Shown here piece after piece: positions 17,806 to 27,291 of a DNA stretch of 64,000 nt. Location: positions 34,373-98,372 of the forward strand of contig NZ_JHQR01000216.1 of the NCBI RefSeq assembly GCF_014843825.1, read 5' to 3'. This DNA comes from Mesorhizobium silamurunense. Its GTDB lineage: Bacteria > Pseudomonadota > Alphaproteobacteria > Rhizobiales > Rhizobiaceae. The notes under the pieces are model-generated. The model was given only the letters and a program-made list of their open reading frames with translations. It did not search any database and was not told the DNA's origin. The translations under genes were made by a program, and so were the position numbers. Each line of letters begins with the position of its first letter. Position 1 is the stretch's first letter.

Positions 17806-18794
17806 GGATGCCCTCCCGCACCGGTGCCGACCAGCTTGTCCATGACCTTGTCCAGCGCGTCGTTCTTGCGCCTTGCGAACAGCCCGGCGATGCCGTTGGG
17901 CAGAAACAGCACCACCAAGACGATGGCGGTGCCGAGGATGGCGATGTAGAACGCGGTGTCGCCCCAATACATCCAAATCAGCCGGTTCACGACGAACAAC
18001 CCGACGCCGCCGATGGCCGGTCCCCACAGTGTGCCCAGGCCGCCCAGTAGCACCATTACCACCATCTGGTCGGTGATGTCGCCGCCGAAAACGGACTTTG
18101 GATTGATGAAGGTGACCCAGTAAGCGAAGATGGCGCCGAAGACGGACGCGGTGACAGCGCTGAGCACGAAAGTCTGCAGCTTGACCAGGGCTGTGTTGAT
18201 GCCCATCGCCTCTGCCGCTGGCTCGTGGTCGCGTAGCGCCTTCACCTTCAGCCCGAAGCGGGAACGCTCGAACAGCGCCCAGGTGAGGAAGTACGCCAGC
18301 GCGGCGGTACCGAACATGGCGAAATAGAAGAAGCGTTCGTTGAGATACGGGGGCAGTCCGATACCCCCGATGCCGCCGGTGAAGTCCATCGCCGAAGCGA
18401 ACTGGATCAGGACCTCGGCAAAGGCCCAGGTGGCGATGGCGAAGTAGGCGCCGCGCAGCCTCAGTGTCGGTGCGCCGATGATGACCGCGAACAATGCGGT
18501 CACCACCATGCCGGCGGGAATCGTAGCCGAGAAAGGCAAACCGAACGGATCGCCCATCAGGAACGCGGTCACATAGGCGCCGAGGCCGAAAAAGGCCGAC
18601 TGGCCGAAATTGATGTAGCCGGCATATCCGCCCAGCATATTCCATGAGCAAGCGAGCCCCGCCCACATCAGTGCGCCGGTGGCAATGCGCAGCCAGTAAT
18701 TGTTCACCGTCCAGGGCAGGACGCCTAGCACGACAATGATGATGGCGAGGAGAACGAGGCCTCGCCATTGCGGGTTTGTCGGTAGTAGCGCCAT
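17802..18794 (-). CDS. Branched-chain-type ABC permease (LivM family)
   Basis: About 330 residues from the ATG at 18794 (MALLPTNPQWRG), which directly follows the LivH stop; a start 27 nt earlier is also possible. It has about nine hydrophobic segments and the LivM motif GGYAGYINFGQSAFFGLGAY. It forms the membrane pore with LivH. Confidence 0.9.
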   Translation of the reverse strand: MALLPTNPQWRGLVLLAIIIVVLGVLPWTVNNYWLRIATGALMWAGLACSWNMLGGYAGYINFGQSAFFGLGAYVTAFLMGDPFGLPFSATIPAGMVVTALFAVIIGAPTLRLRGAYFAIATWAFAEVLIQFASAMDFTGGIGGIGLPPYLNERFFYFAMFGTAALAYFLTWALFERSRFGLKVKALRDHEPAAEAMGINTALVKLQTFVLSAVTASVFGAIFAYWVTFINPKSVFGGDITDQMVVMVLLGGLGTLWGPAIGGVGLFVVNRLIWMYWGDTAFYIAILGTAIVLVVLFLPNGIAGLFARRKNDALDKVMDKLVGTGAGGHP

Positions 18795-18795
18795 A

Positions 18796-19668
18796 TCAGA
18801 GCCCCCGCCGCAGGATCCCACGCGGGGATACCAAAAGAACTAAGAACAGCGTGGTGAAGATCGCCAGCAGCGAATAGCTGGCACCGACATAGGTCGAGAC
18901 AAAAGCTTCGATGACGCCTAGCAAAAGCGCCGCCACCAGCGCGCCCTCGACAGAACCCAGACCGGCAAGCACGGCTACGAAGAAGGCAAACAGCGTGTAG
19001 CGCAAGCCGACCTCCGGATTGACCGAATAGATCGCCCCCATCAGGACACCGGCCATGGCGGTGATGCCGGCATAAAGGCCATAGACATTGGCGCTCAGCC
19101 GTCCGATGTTGACACCCATCAGCGCAGCATTGTGCCGGTTCTCGGCCGTCGCGCGGATCGCCAGTCCGTAGCGGGTGCGATAGAGAAACAGGAAGAGCCC
19201 GCCGGCGATCGCCGCGGCGAACGCTGCTGCCACAACCCGGATCAATGGAACCGTGATCGGGCCGATCGCCAGGCTTTCGCCGCTCAGCGTGGTTGTGACG
19301 TTGCGGGTATTGAAGCCCCACGCGGTCAGCATGCCGCCGCGCAGTAGCGTGAACAAGCCGAAGCTGAGCGCCAGGGCCATCAACTCCGGCCGAGCCGTGC
19401 GGCTGTTACGAACATTATAAAGCACCGGGCCGATCAAATACCCGAGGGTGCCGAACAGGACGAAAGCCAGCGGAATCGCGATGAAGCCGTCGAGCCCGAG
19501 CCAGGCGGTGATATAGTAGCCCAGGTAGCCGCCCAGCACGACCCAGCCGCCGACCGCGAAGTCGATGACGTGCAACACGCCGAAGGCGAGCTGGAAGGCG
19601 ATGGTAAATGTGGCGATGACACCTCCGATCAGAAGGCCATTCAGCAAGGTCTGGAGAAAAAGATCCAA
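18796..19668 (-). CDS. Branched-chain-type ABC permease (LivH family)
   Basis: 290 residues, highly hydrophobic, starting MDLFLQTLLNGLLIGGVIAT, with the LivH-type FGVLHVIDFAVGG motif and a conserved EAAxxG-like cytoplasmic loop region (IRATAENRHNAALMGVN). It is separated from the upstream binding-protein gene by 158 bp containing a strong stem-loop. Confidence 0.9.
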   Translation of the reverse strand: MDLFLQTLLNGLLIGGVIATFTIAFQLAFGVLHVIDFAVGGWVVLGGYLGYYITAWLGLDGFIAIPLAFVLFGTLGYLIGPVLYNVRNSRTARPELMALALSFGLFTLLRGGMLTAWGFNTRNVTTTLSGESLAIGPITVPLIRVVAAAFAAAIAGGLFLFLYRTRYGLAIRATAENRHNAALMGVNIGRLSANVYGLYAGITAMAGVLMGAIYSVNPEVGLRYTLFAFFVAVLAGLGSVEGALVAALLLGVIEAFVSTYVGASYSLLAIFTTLFLVLLVSPRGILRRGL

Positions 19669-19784
19669 GGCGGCATCCGTTTTTCGTCAGGGAACCGAGA
19701 AGGTGGATATTCTGGCAAGCCCGCATGAGCGAAGCGGAACGATCCGTCGTTTTACAGCTATGCGCATTCGTACCGCACCCATCG

Positions 19785-19817
19785 GCAGATGCGGGCGGCG
19801 AAACCGTCCGCATCTGC
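19785..19817 (-). terminator. Intercistronic stem-loop between binding-protein and permease genes
   Basis: GCAGATGCGGGCGG pairs with CCGTCCGCATCTGC (14-bp stem, one imperfect pair, 5-nt loop). On the transcribed minus strand it begins 10 nt after the binding-protein stop. No T-run follows, so partial termination or mRNA stabilisation is more likely than full termination. Such hairpins usually keep the binding-protein level above the permeases. Confidence 0.6.
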
Positions 19818-19826
19818 TCGAAACGC

Positions 19827-21098
19827 CTATTTCCAGGCCGGCAGTGGGTAAATGTAGTCGGCTGCCGCAGCCTCCTTCGGCCCGACCGCAACGGTCTTGC
19901 CGCCCTGGATCTGGACCAGGACCGGCACGGGCTGGATGTTGTCGTGGTAGTGCGGGCCGTCCTTCTCGAACTTGATCGGCCCGTAGAAGGTCTGGATGTC
20001 GGTTTCAGCGATGGCATCCTTCAGCGCCACTCGGTTCTCCGGCGTCAGCGCGGGCTTCTTGCCGAGGCGCTTCAGCGCATCGCCCAGCACCAGACCGCTG
20101 GCCGCGCAGGCGGCGGCCGTATAGTCTGGCTCCCCTCCCAGTTTCTTCTGCGCCATCTGGGCGAAGTCCTTGGCCGTGCCGAATACGTCGTCCTTGTAGG
20201 ACACGGTAGGCAGCCATACCACTACGCCCGTCGTGCCGTCGGCGTCGGCGCCGAGCGCCTGCGCGAAGGCGGGATTGGTGATACCGTAGTGCATGATCAG
20301 CGCCTTCGGCCGGTAATTCAGCGACTTCGAAGTCTTGACCACGTTGAGCAGTACCTCCTCATGGCCGCCGACCGCGATGACGTCGGGATTGAGCGCGGCG
20401 ATCTTGGAGATGACCGGCGTGAGATCCCCTTCCGGCGGCACCAGCTCGTAGGTGACCACTTCGAGGCCGGCGGCCTTGGCGCCGTCGCGAAAACCTTCGC
20501 CCGTCTCCTTCGAGAACGGCTCGTTGACGCTGATCACAGCCACGGTCTTCGCGGCGGGTTTGGAAAGCTTCGCCAGCACACCGAGCGACAGGCCCGAAGT
20601 TGTATCGACCGCCGGGATAATGCCGAAATTGAACTCAGGCTTCGCCTTCCAAACATTGGGCGATTCCGCCGAACCGGAGATCATCGGCACCTGGTACTTT
20701 TGACAGATCGGCTGTACGGCAATGGTCGAGCCGCTGGTGTAGGGACCGAACAGCACGTCGACCCCGTTTTGCACGATCAGCCGCTCGGCGGCGTCTGCAC
20801 CCGTCGCCGGGCTGCTCTGGTCGTCGCCGTAGAACATCTCGACCTTGAAGCGGTCACCAGCTACCTCCACCCCGCCCTTGGCGTTGATCGCATCCGCCCA
20901 AAGATCATAGCCCTGTTTGGTCAGGTTGCCGCCAAGAATGTTCTCGCCCGAGAGCGAGGTGATCACGCCCGCCTTGAAGGTCGCTGCTTGGGCGCGCGCC
21001 GTTCGCACGAATGGCGTGCCCAATGCACTGGCCGTGATGGCCATGGCGCTGCCGCCAAGGAACCGACGGCGCGAGAAAGAACGGTCGATTGGAGCCAT
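19827..21098 (-). CDS. ABC transporter periplasmic binding protein (Leu/Ile/Val or amide family), Tat-exported
   Basis: 423 residues from the ATG at 21098 (MAPIDRSFSRRRFLGGSAM); a further upstream ATG would add 19 unlikely residues. It has a clear twin-arginine leader, then a periplasmic type I fold (GVITSLSGENILGG). It heads the operon with LivH, LivM, LivG and LivF. Family members bind branched amino acids, amides, or aromatic or other carboxylates, so the ligand is open. Confidence 0.9.
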   Translation of the reverse strand: MAPIDRSFSRRRFLGGSAMAITASALGTPFVRTARAQAATFKAGVITSLSGENILGGNLTKQGYDLWADAINAKGGVEVAGDRFKVEMFYGDDQSSPATGADAAERLIVQNGVDVLFGPYTSGSTIAVQPICQKYQVPMISGSAESPNVWKAKPEFNFGIIPAVDTTSGLSLGVLAKLSKPAAKTVAVISVNEPFSKETGEGFRDGAKAAGLEVVTYELVPPEGDLTPVISKIAALNPDVIAVGGHEEVLLNVVKTSKSLNYRPKALIMHYGITNPAFAQALGADADGTTGVVVWLPTVSYKDDVFGTAKDFAQMAQKKLGGEPDYTAAACAASGLVLGDALKRLGKKPALTPENRVALKDAIAETDIQTFYGPIKFEKDGPHYHDNIQPVPVLVQIQGGKTVAVGPKEAAAADYIYPLPAWK

Positions 21099-21151
21099 TT
21101 TGTAAATCCTCCCTTGCTTGTCATGGCGGTGAAGCCGTTTCCGATAACTTC

Positions 21152-21181
21152 CCACCGGTACTCCGATTGGAAAACCGGTGG
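21152..21181 (-). promoter_or_regulatory. Inverted repeat upstream of the ABC operon
   Basis: CCACCGGT and ACCGGTGG flank a 14-nt spacer, 53 bp upstream of the binding-protein start. It is a possible operator. The rest of the 21099-21567 gap shows no gene. Confidence 0.4.
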
Positions 21182-21567
21182 CACTTTCGTTTACTTCGTC
21201 ATGGGCAGCGCCCGTTCGCTCAGTGTCGACGCCGGTTTCAAATCAAGACGACACTGCTCATCGGACAATCTCGTAACCAGCTGGAATTCCACTCGCTTTT
21301 ATGCATACGAGATCGATTTGACGTACACGGACTCCAGCCAAACACGCTGAACGCCCAACACCTACCTCGATCGCCCACTCGCCAATCCCATATATAGTTC
21401 CCAACCTGGCAGTTCCCACGTCCCAGTCGTCGCCTGGACAATTTTCCCTCCTTGCAACTTTTCTGTCAGGCGGCGGCATTTTTGGGCCGTTTTGCTCGGA
21501 AATTTTGCCATATGTGAGCCCAGTGTCGGCCGTTTTCGATCCCGGTTGCTGGGTCTGGTCATTGTCG

Positions 21568-23064
21568 TTACCAGTTGGTCGCGATGTATTTTGGTTGGAG
21601 ATATTCAAGCAGACCGTGATGCCCGCCCTCCCGGCCGAGCCCGCTTTGCTTCATCCCTCCGAACGGCGCTGCTGGGTCCGAGACTACGCCACGATTGATA
21701 CCGACCATCCCACTTTCGATGCGTTCGGCGACGCTCAGGGCGCGCCTGAGATCACCACTGAAGACGTAGGATATGAGGCCATACTCGGTGTCGTTCGCTA
21801 GCCGTACAGCCTCGTCTTCTGTATCGAAGGGCGTGACCGCTGCGACCGGCCCAAAGATCTCTTCCTTCGCGATATCGGAATCGAGAGATACGTCAGCTAG
21901 GACTGTAGGAGGATAGAAGAAGCCCTCGCCAGACCCCGGTTTACCGCCCGTTTCGATACGCGCCCCACGGGCAACGGCATCCTTCAGCAAGCGATCGACC
22001 TTCTCCACCGCGGTCGCTGTAATGAGCGGCCCGAGCTGGGTCGTTGCTTGAAGACCCGGCCCCACTGAAAGCGACGACATTTGCTCGGTAAGCCGGCGGA
22101 CAAAAGCGTCATAGATGCCGCGCTGCACGTAGAAGCGATTCGCCGCAGTGCAGGCTTCTCCGCCGTTGCGCATCTTGGCGACCATGGCGCCGGCGACGGC
22201 ATCCTCCAGATCCGCATCATCGAACACAATGAAAGGTGCGTTGCCACCGAGTTCCATCGAACAACTGATGACCCGGTTGGCAGCCTCGCGCAGGAGGATG
22301 CGCCCAACGGCCGTCGAACCCGTGAATGACAGTTTACGCACCCGACTGTCATGCAGCATCGCGCTCACCACAGGCCCCGCGGCCGTGGTCGTCACGATGT
22401 TGACGACACCTTCGGGCAAACCAGCTTCCATGAGGATCGCGCCGATCGCCAACGCGGTCAGCGGGGTCTCAGCCGCCGGCTTTAGTACGCACGTGCAACC
22501 CGCCGCGAGCGCCGGCGCGATCTTGCGGGTCGCCATGGCAGCGGGGAAATTCCAGGGCGTGACGAGAACGGCAATGCCAATCGGCTGGTATTGAACCAGG
22601 ATTCGATTTGCGCCGCCCGGCGCATAGCCTATGTCGCCGAGAGTGCGCACCCCTTCCTCAGCGTACCAACGGAAAAACTCTGCGGCATAGGTTACCTCCG
22701 CGCGAGCGTCCGGGAGCGCCTTCCCGTTCTCCAGAGATATCAGTTGCGCTAGCCATTCGGCACGATCGAGCATGAGCTGATGGCAGCGCATCAGGATGTC
22801 CGATCGCCGGCGTGAGGGTGTTTGCCTCCACATCGTCGCAGAGGCCTCCGCAGCATCGATCGCCCGGATTCCGTCGGTGACGGCGCCGTCTGCGACAGAC
22901 GCAATCGTGCGCCCATTGGATGGATCGGCGACATCAAACCGATTGCTGCCGGTTGCCCTTGTCCATTGGCCGCCCACCAGCAGCTCTACAGGAGCGCCTG
23001 CAATGATAGCCGCAGCATCCGCGCGAAAAGGTTCGATATCCCTTGCTGGCTGAGTCACACTCAT
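21568..23064 (-). CDS. NAD(P)-dependent aldehyde dehydrogenase
   Basis: 498 residues, full length for the superfamily. Visible are the cofactor site VTPWNFPAAM (about residue 168), the active-site Glu in MELGGNAPF and the nucleophilic Cys in NGGEACTAANRF (about residue 300), plus EEIFGPVAAV. It resembles succinate-semialdehyde/aminoaldehyde dehydrogenases. It lies divergent from a FadR-type regulator and next to an FAD amine oxidase, suggesting that it oxidises the aldehyde made by deamination. Confidence 0.9.
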   Translation of the reverse strand: MSVTQPARDIEPFRADAAAIIAGAPVELLVGGQWTRATGSNRFDVADPSNGRTIASVADGAVTDGIRAIDAAEASATMWRQTPSRRRSDILMRCHQLMLDRAEWLAQLISLENGKALPDARAEVTYAAEFFRWYAEEGVRTLGDIGYAPGGANRILVQYQPIGIAVLVTPWNFPAAMATRKIAPALAAGCTCVLKPAAETPLTALAIGAILMEAGLPEGVVNIVTTTAAGPVVSAMLHDSRVRKLSFTGSTAVGRILLREAANRVISCSMELGGNAPFIVFDDADLEDAVAGAMVAKMRNGGEACTAANRFYVQRGIYDAFVRRLTEQMSSLSVGPGLQATTQLGPLITATAVEKVDRLLKDAVARGARIETGGKPGSGEGFFYPPTVLADVSLDSDIAKEEIFGPVAAVTPFDTEDEAVRLANDTEYGLISYVFSGDLRRALSVAERIESGMVGINRGVVSDPAAPFGGMKQSGLGREGGHHGLLEYLQPKYIATNW

Positions 23065-23290
23065 CCTCTCGCGGCTTTAGAAAACCCGTGCAACCAATCT
23101 GTGGATTGCTGGGACCAATATGAAATTGGTATTGAAACCGGTGTCAAGATAGATCAAATTGGTTTCGGAGAAATTTGCCGATTCGTTTCTGGAGTGGGCC
23201 GTATGACGGTCGTTCTGAGGGATTTCATTGAGGCGGAAGGATTGCAGCCAGGCGACCGGCTGCCACCTGAGCGCGATCTAGCGGTCAAGC
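23030..23290. repeat. Duplicated control region, copy 1
   Basis: From the first codons of the aldehyde dehydrogenase (GGTTCGATATCCCTTGCTG) through the divergent promoter to the first winged-helix codons of the FadR regulator, this stretch closely matches 29085-29316. Confidence 0.75.
23115..23131. promoter_or_regulatory. FadR-type palindromic operator, copy 1
   Basis: Perfect palindrome ACCAAT-ATGAA-ATTGGT between the divergent aldehyde dehydrogenase and regulator genes, followed by a further AATTGGT half-site near 23157. An identical palindrome occurs in the second copy at 29169-29185. Confidence 0.7.
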
Positions 23291-23877
23291 TCGGGTTGCC
23301 GCGCACGGCCCTGCGGCGCATGCTGGCCGAGATGGAGCAAGAGGGGCGCCTTCTTCGTCATGTGGGGCGTGGCACTTTCGTCGCCGAGCGCGGCGCAACT
23401 GCAAGCACTCCGTACCGCGCACAGAATGCCTCCCGGAAGGAACTGTGGACTTATCCCGCTGAGGTCTTCGAAGCACGATTAATCATCGAGCCGAAGGTGG
23501 CCTCGCTCGCGGCGTTGCGGGCGACGCCCTACGAAACCGAAGAGATGCAGAAGGTCATCCAGCATGGCAGTACCGCCGCGACGCTGGCGGAGTTCGAGCG
23601 CTGGGACGCCGCGTTCCATCAATTAGTTGTGGCGGCGGCCCGCAACGGATTGCTGGCCTCGCTCTACGAAGGTATTCACTCGCTTCGGGCGGGGCGGCTT
23701 TGGGGACGCATGAAAGAGCAGTCTCTGACGAAAGAGCGTATGCAGGAGTATACGGCTCATCATCGCGCGATCTTGCAGGCGATCATTGACCGGGATGGTG
23801 GGCAGGCCGAACAAAGAATGCATAACCATATCTTGACCGCGAGAGCCAATATTCTCGGATCAGAGACAATGGCCTAA
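23203..23877 (+). CDS. GntR/FadR-family transcriptional regulator
   Basis: 224 residues from the ATG at 23203. The winged helix is recognisable (LQPGDRLPPERDLAVKLGLP), followed by an all-helical FCD ligand domain from about residue 75. In the duplicate copy the homologous frame starts at an ATG inside the operator and is longer. Here that frame contains a TAG 11 codons in, so translation must start at 23203 and the first helix is shorter than usual. It probably controls the divergent dehydrogenase through the ACCAAT palindrome and possibly the amine-oxidase/ABC operon. Confidence 0.8.
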   Translation: MTVVLRDFIEAEGLQPGDRLPPERDLAVKLGLPRTALRRMLAEMEQEGRLLRHVGRGTFVAERGATASTPYRAQNASRKELWTYPAEVFEARLIIEPKVASLAALRATPYETEEMQKVIQHGSTAATLAEFERWDAAFHQLVVAAARNGLLASLYEGIHSLRAGRLWGRMKEQSLTKERMQEYTAHHRAILQAIIDRDGGQAEQRMHNHILTARANILGSETMA

Positions 23878-24081
23878 GAAGATATGGCCAACAATACTAT
23901 CAGACTGCCGTACACTTTCGAGCGGGATGGCAGTCTTCTATTCAAGGCGGAGCACCTGACACTCTTTAACATACCCGCAGCGCGCGGATTGTCCGCCCGT
24001 CAGTCCTGGAGAAATGAGTGTCAGGCAGATGCAATGCAAAAGGTTGCGGCGATGTGCACCCGGGCCTGCCCGCAAGCAAGG

Positions 24082-25413
24082 TCATGGCCGCTTTCCTTCG
24101 GGCTGCCGGCGGCGCATGGCACGCTTATCCCGCCATTCATAAAGGGAATAGACAAGCGGGATGAACCACGGCTTGCCGCGGTAGAATGGTATGGCCTTCG
24201 GTGCGGGGTCGAAATCGAAGGCGGACTGCGCCTTTTCGGCTTCACCGAGGATCTTGAAGGCAGCCTTCTTGCCCAGCCAGCGGGCCCAGACCACTCCGGA
24301 ACCGCAGAACCCGGTGGCGTAGACCGTATCGCCCGAGGTGAAAATCCGCGGCACCATGTCGCGATGCATGGCGACCTGGCCAAACCAACTATGCGTCAGG
24401 CCAACGCCCTCCAGCTCGGGGAAAATCCGGCCCAGTTCGCTGCGCAAATGGGTGGTCGGCGCCAGCGCGTCACCCGCCGTGGTGCCGTCCCGGCCGCCGA
24501 AGAGGATGCGCGATCCGTCCGCCGAAGGGCGATAGTAATAGCTGAGCTGGCGCATGTCGCCATACATCATGCGCTTCGGCATCAACCGGTCCATCGCGCC
24601 TTCGCCCAATGGCTCGGTAGCAATGATGCGGCTGCGCACTGGCACAATACGGCGACGCAGCCAAGGATCGAAGCCGTCCGTATAGGCATCCGTGCAGACC
24701 AGCACCTTCCTGGCGAAGACGTCGCCGCGCGACGTTCTCAAACGGACCCCGCCGGCCTCGGCGATCGTTCCCGTAACGGCTGTGTTCTCATGGATCACCG
24801 CCCCGGTTGCCGTTGCCACCCGTAGAATACCAGCAAGCAGCTTGGCCGGATGCAGGCCACCGGTATCCATCCGCACGAATCCACCCGTGTAGAAATCCGT
24901 CCCGATGTAGGTCGGCACGTCCAACCGGGCGACGGGATGAGCCTCGATGCCTAGCAAACGCCGCATCAGATCGGCGGAGCGGCTGAGTTCTTCGCATTCA
25001 TCCGCGTTGATCGCGCCGACGAAGAGGCCGGAGAGATGGAAGTCACAGTCCACCTTCTCCTCCTTCAGAAAGGCCCAAAGGTCTTCCCGCGCGGCCTTTC
25101 CCTCCATCAGGATCTCGGTGGCGCGGGCCTCGCCGAATCTTCTGATCAACTCCTTGCGTCCGGGTCGAATGCTCCCGCTCGCCATGCCGCCGTTACGACT
25201 GGAAGCCGCCTGCCCCAGCGTCTGGCGATCAAAAAGCTGGACACTGCGACCGGCACGAGCAAGCTCAATGGCCGCTGAAAGTCCTGCATAGCCTCCCCCA
25301 ACGATCGCCACGTCGCATTTGGGGACGACCGGGTGGACTATGGGAGGAGAGAAGGTGCAATCGTCCCACCAATAGGGCGTGGATTTGAAGGGGCCAGCGG
25401 AATCAGCGGTCAT
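24082..25413 (-). CDS. FAD-dependent amine/amino-acid oxidase (DAO/PuuB-like)
   Basis: 443 residues from the ATG at 25413 (MTADSAGPFKSTPYWW). The SxPYWWDD start and the GGGYAGLSAAIELARAG dinucleotide fold (about residue 37) are typical of gamma-glutamylputrescine-oxidase-like enzymes. The C-terminal FAD contact is TGFCGSGVVWARWLGKK. It oxidatively deaminates an amine to an aldehyde, fitting the neighbouring aldehyde dehydrogenase. It is last in a minus-strand operon after a cupin and an ABC importer. Confidence 0.85.
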   Translation of the reverse strand: MTADSAGPFKSTPYWWDDCTFSPPIVHPVVPKCDVAIVGGGYAGLSAAIELARAGRSVQLFDRQTLGQAASSRNGGMASGSIRPGRKELIRRFGEARATEILMEGKAAREDLWAFLKEEKVDCDFHLSGLFVGAINADECEELSRSADLMRRLLGIEAHPVARLDVPTYIGTDFYTGGFVRMDTGGLHPAKLLAGILRVATATGAVIHENTAVTGTIAEAGGVRLRTSRGDVFARKVLVCTDAYTDGFDPWLRRRIVPVRSRIIATEPLGEGAMDRLMPKRMMYGDMRQLSYYYRPSADGSRILFGGRDGTTAGDALAPTTHLRSELGRIFPELEGVGLTHSWFGQVAMHRDMVPRIFTSGDTVYATGFCGSGVVWARWLGKKAAFKILGEAEKAQSAFDFDPAPKAIPFYRGKPWFIPLVYSLYEWRDKRAMRRRQPEGKRP

Positions 25414-25461
25414 GGGAATATACCAGCTTTTGGTCGGATAAGCGCGGGCAAGCACAACCGG

Positions 25462-25815
25462 TTAATCACGTGAGACCCAGAGTTTGCGTGTGGTTTCGAT
25501 GGCGCGCCATACGCCGGTGAAACCCGGATGCATGACGAAGGCGTCGCCAGCCGCGATGCGGCGCGGCTGGCAGCCATCCTCAATGAGTTCGGAGACACCC
25601 GAAAGGATGTAGCAGAACTCGAAAGTCTCGCCCTTAATCGAACGATAGGCGCCGGGCGTGACCTCCCAGACCCCTGCCTTCACGGCGCCGTCTGCGGTCT
25701 GGGCGATATCCCAGCTCAGAAAACGTGGATCGCCCTCCACAAGGCGGTCGGGCAGAGGCTGCCCTTCGCGTGGGCGCGGAAGAACATTCTGGTCGATGAA
25801 CGTCAACTTGGACAT
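25462..25815 (-). CDS. Cupin-fold protein (DUF861/ethanolamine-utilisation EutQ-like)
   Basis: 117 residues from the ATG at 25815, overlapping the end of the permease gene by 13 bp. A single cupin domain is visible (EVTPGAYRSIKGETFEFCYILSGVSELIEDG). Such cupins commonly accompany FAD oxidases of this type; the function is unknown. Confidence 0.75.
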   Translation of the reverse strand: MSKLTFIDQNVLPRPREGQPLPDRLVEGDPRFLSWDIAQTADGAVKAGVWEVTPGAYRSIKGETFEFCYILSGVSELIEDGCQPRRIAAGDAFVMHPGFTGVWRAIETTRKLWVSRD

Positions 25816-26522
25816 GGGGATGTGGCCTTTCTGCGGGTTAAACGCCGTTCGCACCAAAGTTGCCGTTCCAGAAGCTTCAAGGCGGTCAGCCCAACGACAT
25901 TGAGGGTGAGGTAGAAGACGGAAGTGATGATGAAGATGTCCATAATGGCGAAGGTTTCGCTCATCAGGCGTTTGGCCCAACCGGTGATTTCCAGCACAGC
26001 GATGGTTGAGGCGAGGCTGGATTCCTTGACGATGATGGCAACCTCACTGCTGTAGGATGGCAGCGCTTGTCGCAAAGCCAACGGGAACTTGATCCGGCGC
26101 AAGATAATCCAAGGTGACATGCCGCAGGCTTCCGCCGCCTCGATCAGCCCGCGCGGCAGCGACAGGAAGGCGGTGCGAAAGATTTCGGCTGTGTAGGCAC
26201 CGGTGTTCAACAAGACCGCGAGAATGGCTGCGTGCAAGCCGTCGCCGATAAGCCACCAAATCACCGGATTGGCGCGAAGGAACCCGACCTGCCCTAATCC
26301 GTAGTAGATCACGAATATCTGCACCAGCATGGGCGTGCCGCGAAAGACAGCGCAATAGGCGTCGGCCGCCTTGCAAACCAAACGATTGCGCGAAGTGCGG
26401 GCGAGCGCCACCAGGATGCCGAATGGCAGTCCTAAGCCCACGCCGAATATCGAGATCAGAAGCGTGGTCTTTGCGCCGGTGAGAAGGAACGGAATCGCAT
26501 AGGCAACAATGGTGAAATCCAT
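25803..26522 (-). CDS. Polar amino-acid ABC permease (HisM/GlnP type)
   Basis: 239 residues with about five hydrophobic segments and the EAA loop LIEAAEACGMSPWIILRRI with the following LPSYSSEVAIIVKESSLAS. It pairs with the permease encoded at 26524 and is followed without a gap by the cupin gene. Confidence 0.88.
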   Translation of the reverse strand: MDFTIVAYAIPFLLTGAKTTLLISIFGVGLGLPFGILVALARTSRNRLVCKAADAYCAVFRGTPMLVQIFVIYYGLGQVGFLRANPVIWWLIGDGLHAAILAVLLNTGAYTAEIFRTAFLSLPRGLIEAAEACGMSPWIILRRIKFPLALRQALPSYSSEVAIIVKESSLASTIAVLEITGWAKRLMSETFAIMDIFIITSVFYLTLNVVGLTALKLLERQLWCERRLTRRKATSPCPS

Positions 26523-26523
26523 T

Positions 26524-27237
26524 CTAACCTCCGCTGAAGCCGCGATTGATATGGCGCTCAGCCAGGCCGAACAGGGTCTGGCTGACCGCTGTCATGGCGA
26601 AGAACAGCGAAGCTGCGATGCAGTAGAAGAGAAGTGGCGAGCGCGTGATGCCGGCCGCGATAGCCGCCATACGCATGAGTTCCTGCATGCCGACGATTGA
26701 AACGAGCGAGGTGTCCTTGATCGTCATCTGCCAGACATTGTTGATCCCGCCGAGAGCAAGTCTCAACGCGAGTGGCAACGTGATTCTGAAAAAGGCGACC
26801 CCTGGAGGCAACGCCAGAGATTTCGCGGCTTCAAGAAGGCCTTTGGGAACGGCTTCCAAAGCGCCGCGCATCACCTCGATCGAATAGGCGCAGGAAATGG
26901 TCGCGATGGCGAGGATGCCGATGATGGAAGGGTAGGCACTTTCAGCCACGTCTCGGTAGCCGAAGGCGACGGCTATCTTCTGCACCCAGTCGACGGAGCC
27001 GAAGAACAGGAGATAGATCACAAGAAGGCCCGGCACGCCGCGGACGACGATACTGTAGACATCGACCATCTGGGACAGCACCGGGACCCGCTGCCAGCGC
27101 GCGATGGCAAACGGGACGGCTGCGATCAACCCGATCACCATGCCGACCAGCCCGATGCAGATCGTCACGAAGGCGCCGCGCAGCAAAGCGAGCCCCCAGC
27201 CCTGCTCCACAATCAGCGACCAGAAAGTTTCAAACAT
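26524..27237 (-). CDS. Polar amino-acid ABC permease (HisQ type)
   Basis: 237 residues from the ATG at 27237 (MFETFWSLIVEQG). It has an EAA loop (GLLEAAKSLALPPGVAFFRI) and a GGINNVWQMTIKDTSLVSI segment. It forms the heteromeric channel with the downstream permease, one base pair away. Confidence 0.88.
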   Translation of the reverse strand: MFETFWSLIVEQGWGLALLRGAFVTICIGLVGMVIGLIAAVPFAIARWQRVPVLSQMVDVYSIVVRGVPGLLVIYLLFFGSVDWVQKIAVAFGYRDVAESAYPSIIGILAIATISCAYSIEVMRGALEAVPKGLLEAAKSLALPPGVAFFRITLPLALRLALGGINNVWQMTIKDTSLVSIVGMQELMRMAAIAAGITRSPLLFYCIAASLFFAMTAVSQTLFGLAERHINRGFSGG

Positions 27238-27291
27238 GGACGACACCCGTCGGGCCGTCGCGGGCTGCGACGGCCGGTTGTTGCGAGACGA

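Noticed and set aside
19725..21350. A 541-codon plus-strand frame over the ABC binding-protein gene
   Set aside because: The minus strand has a Tat leader, family motifs and operon context; the plus frame is composition-driven.
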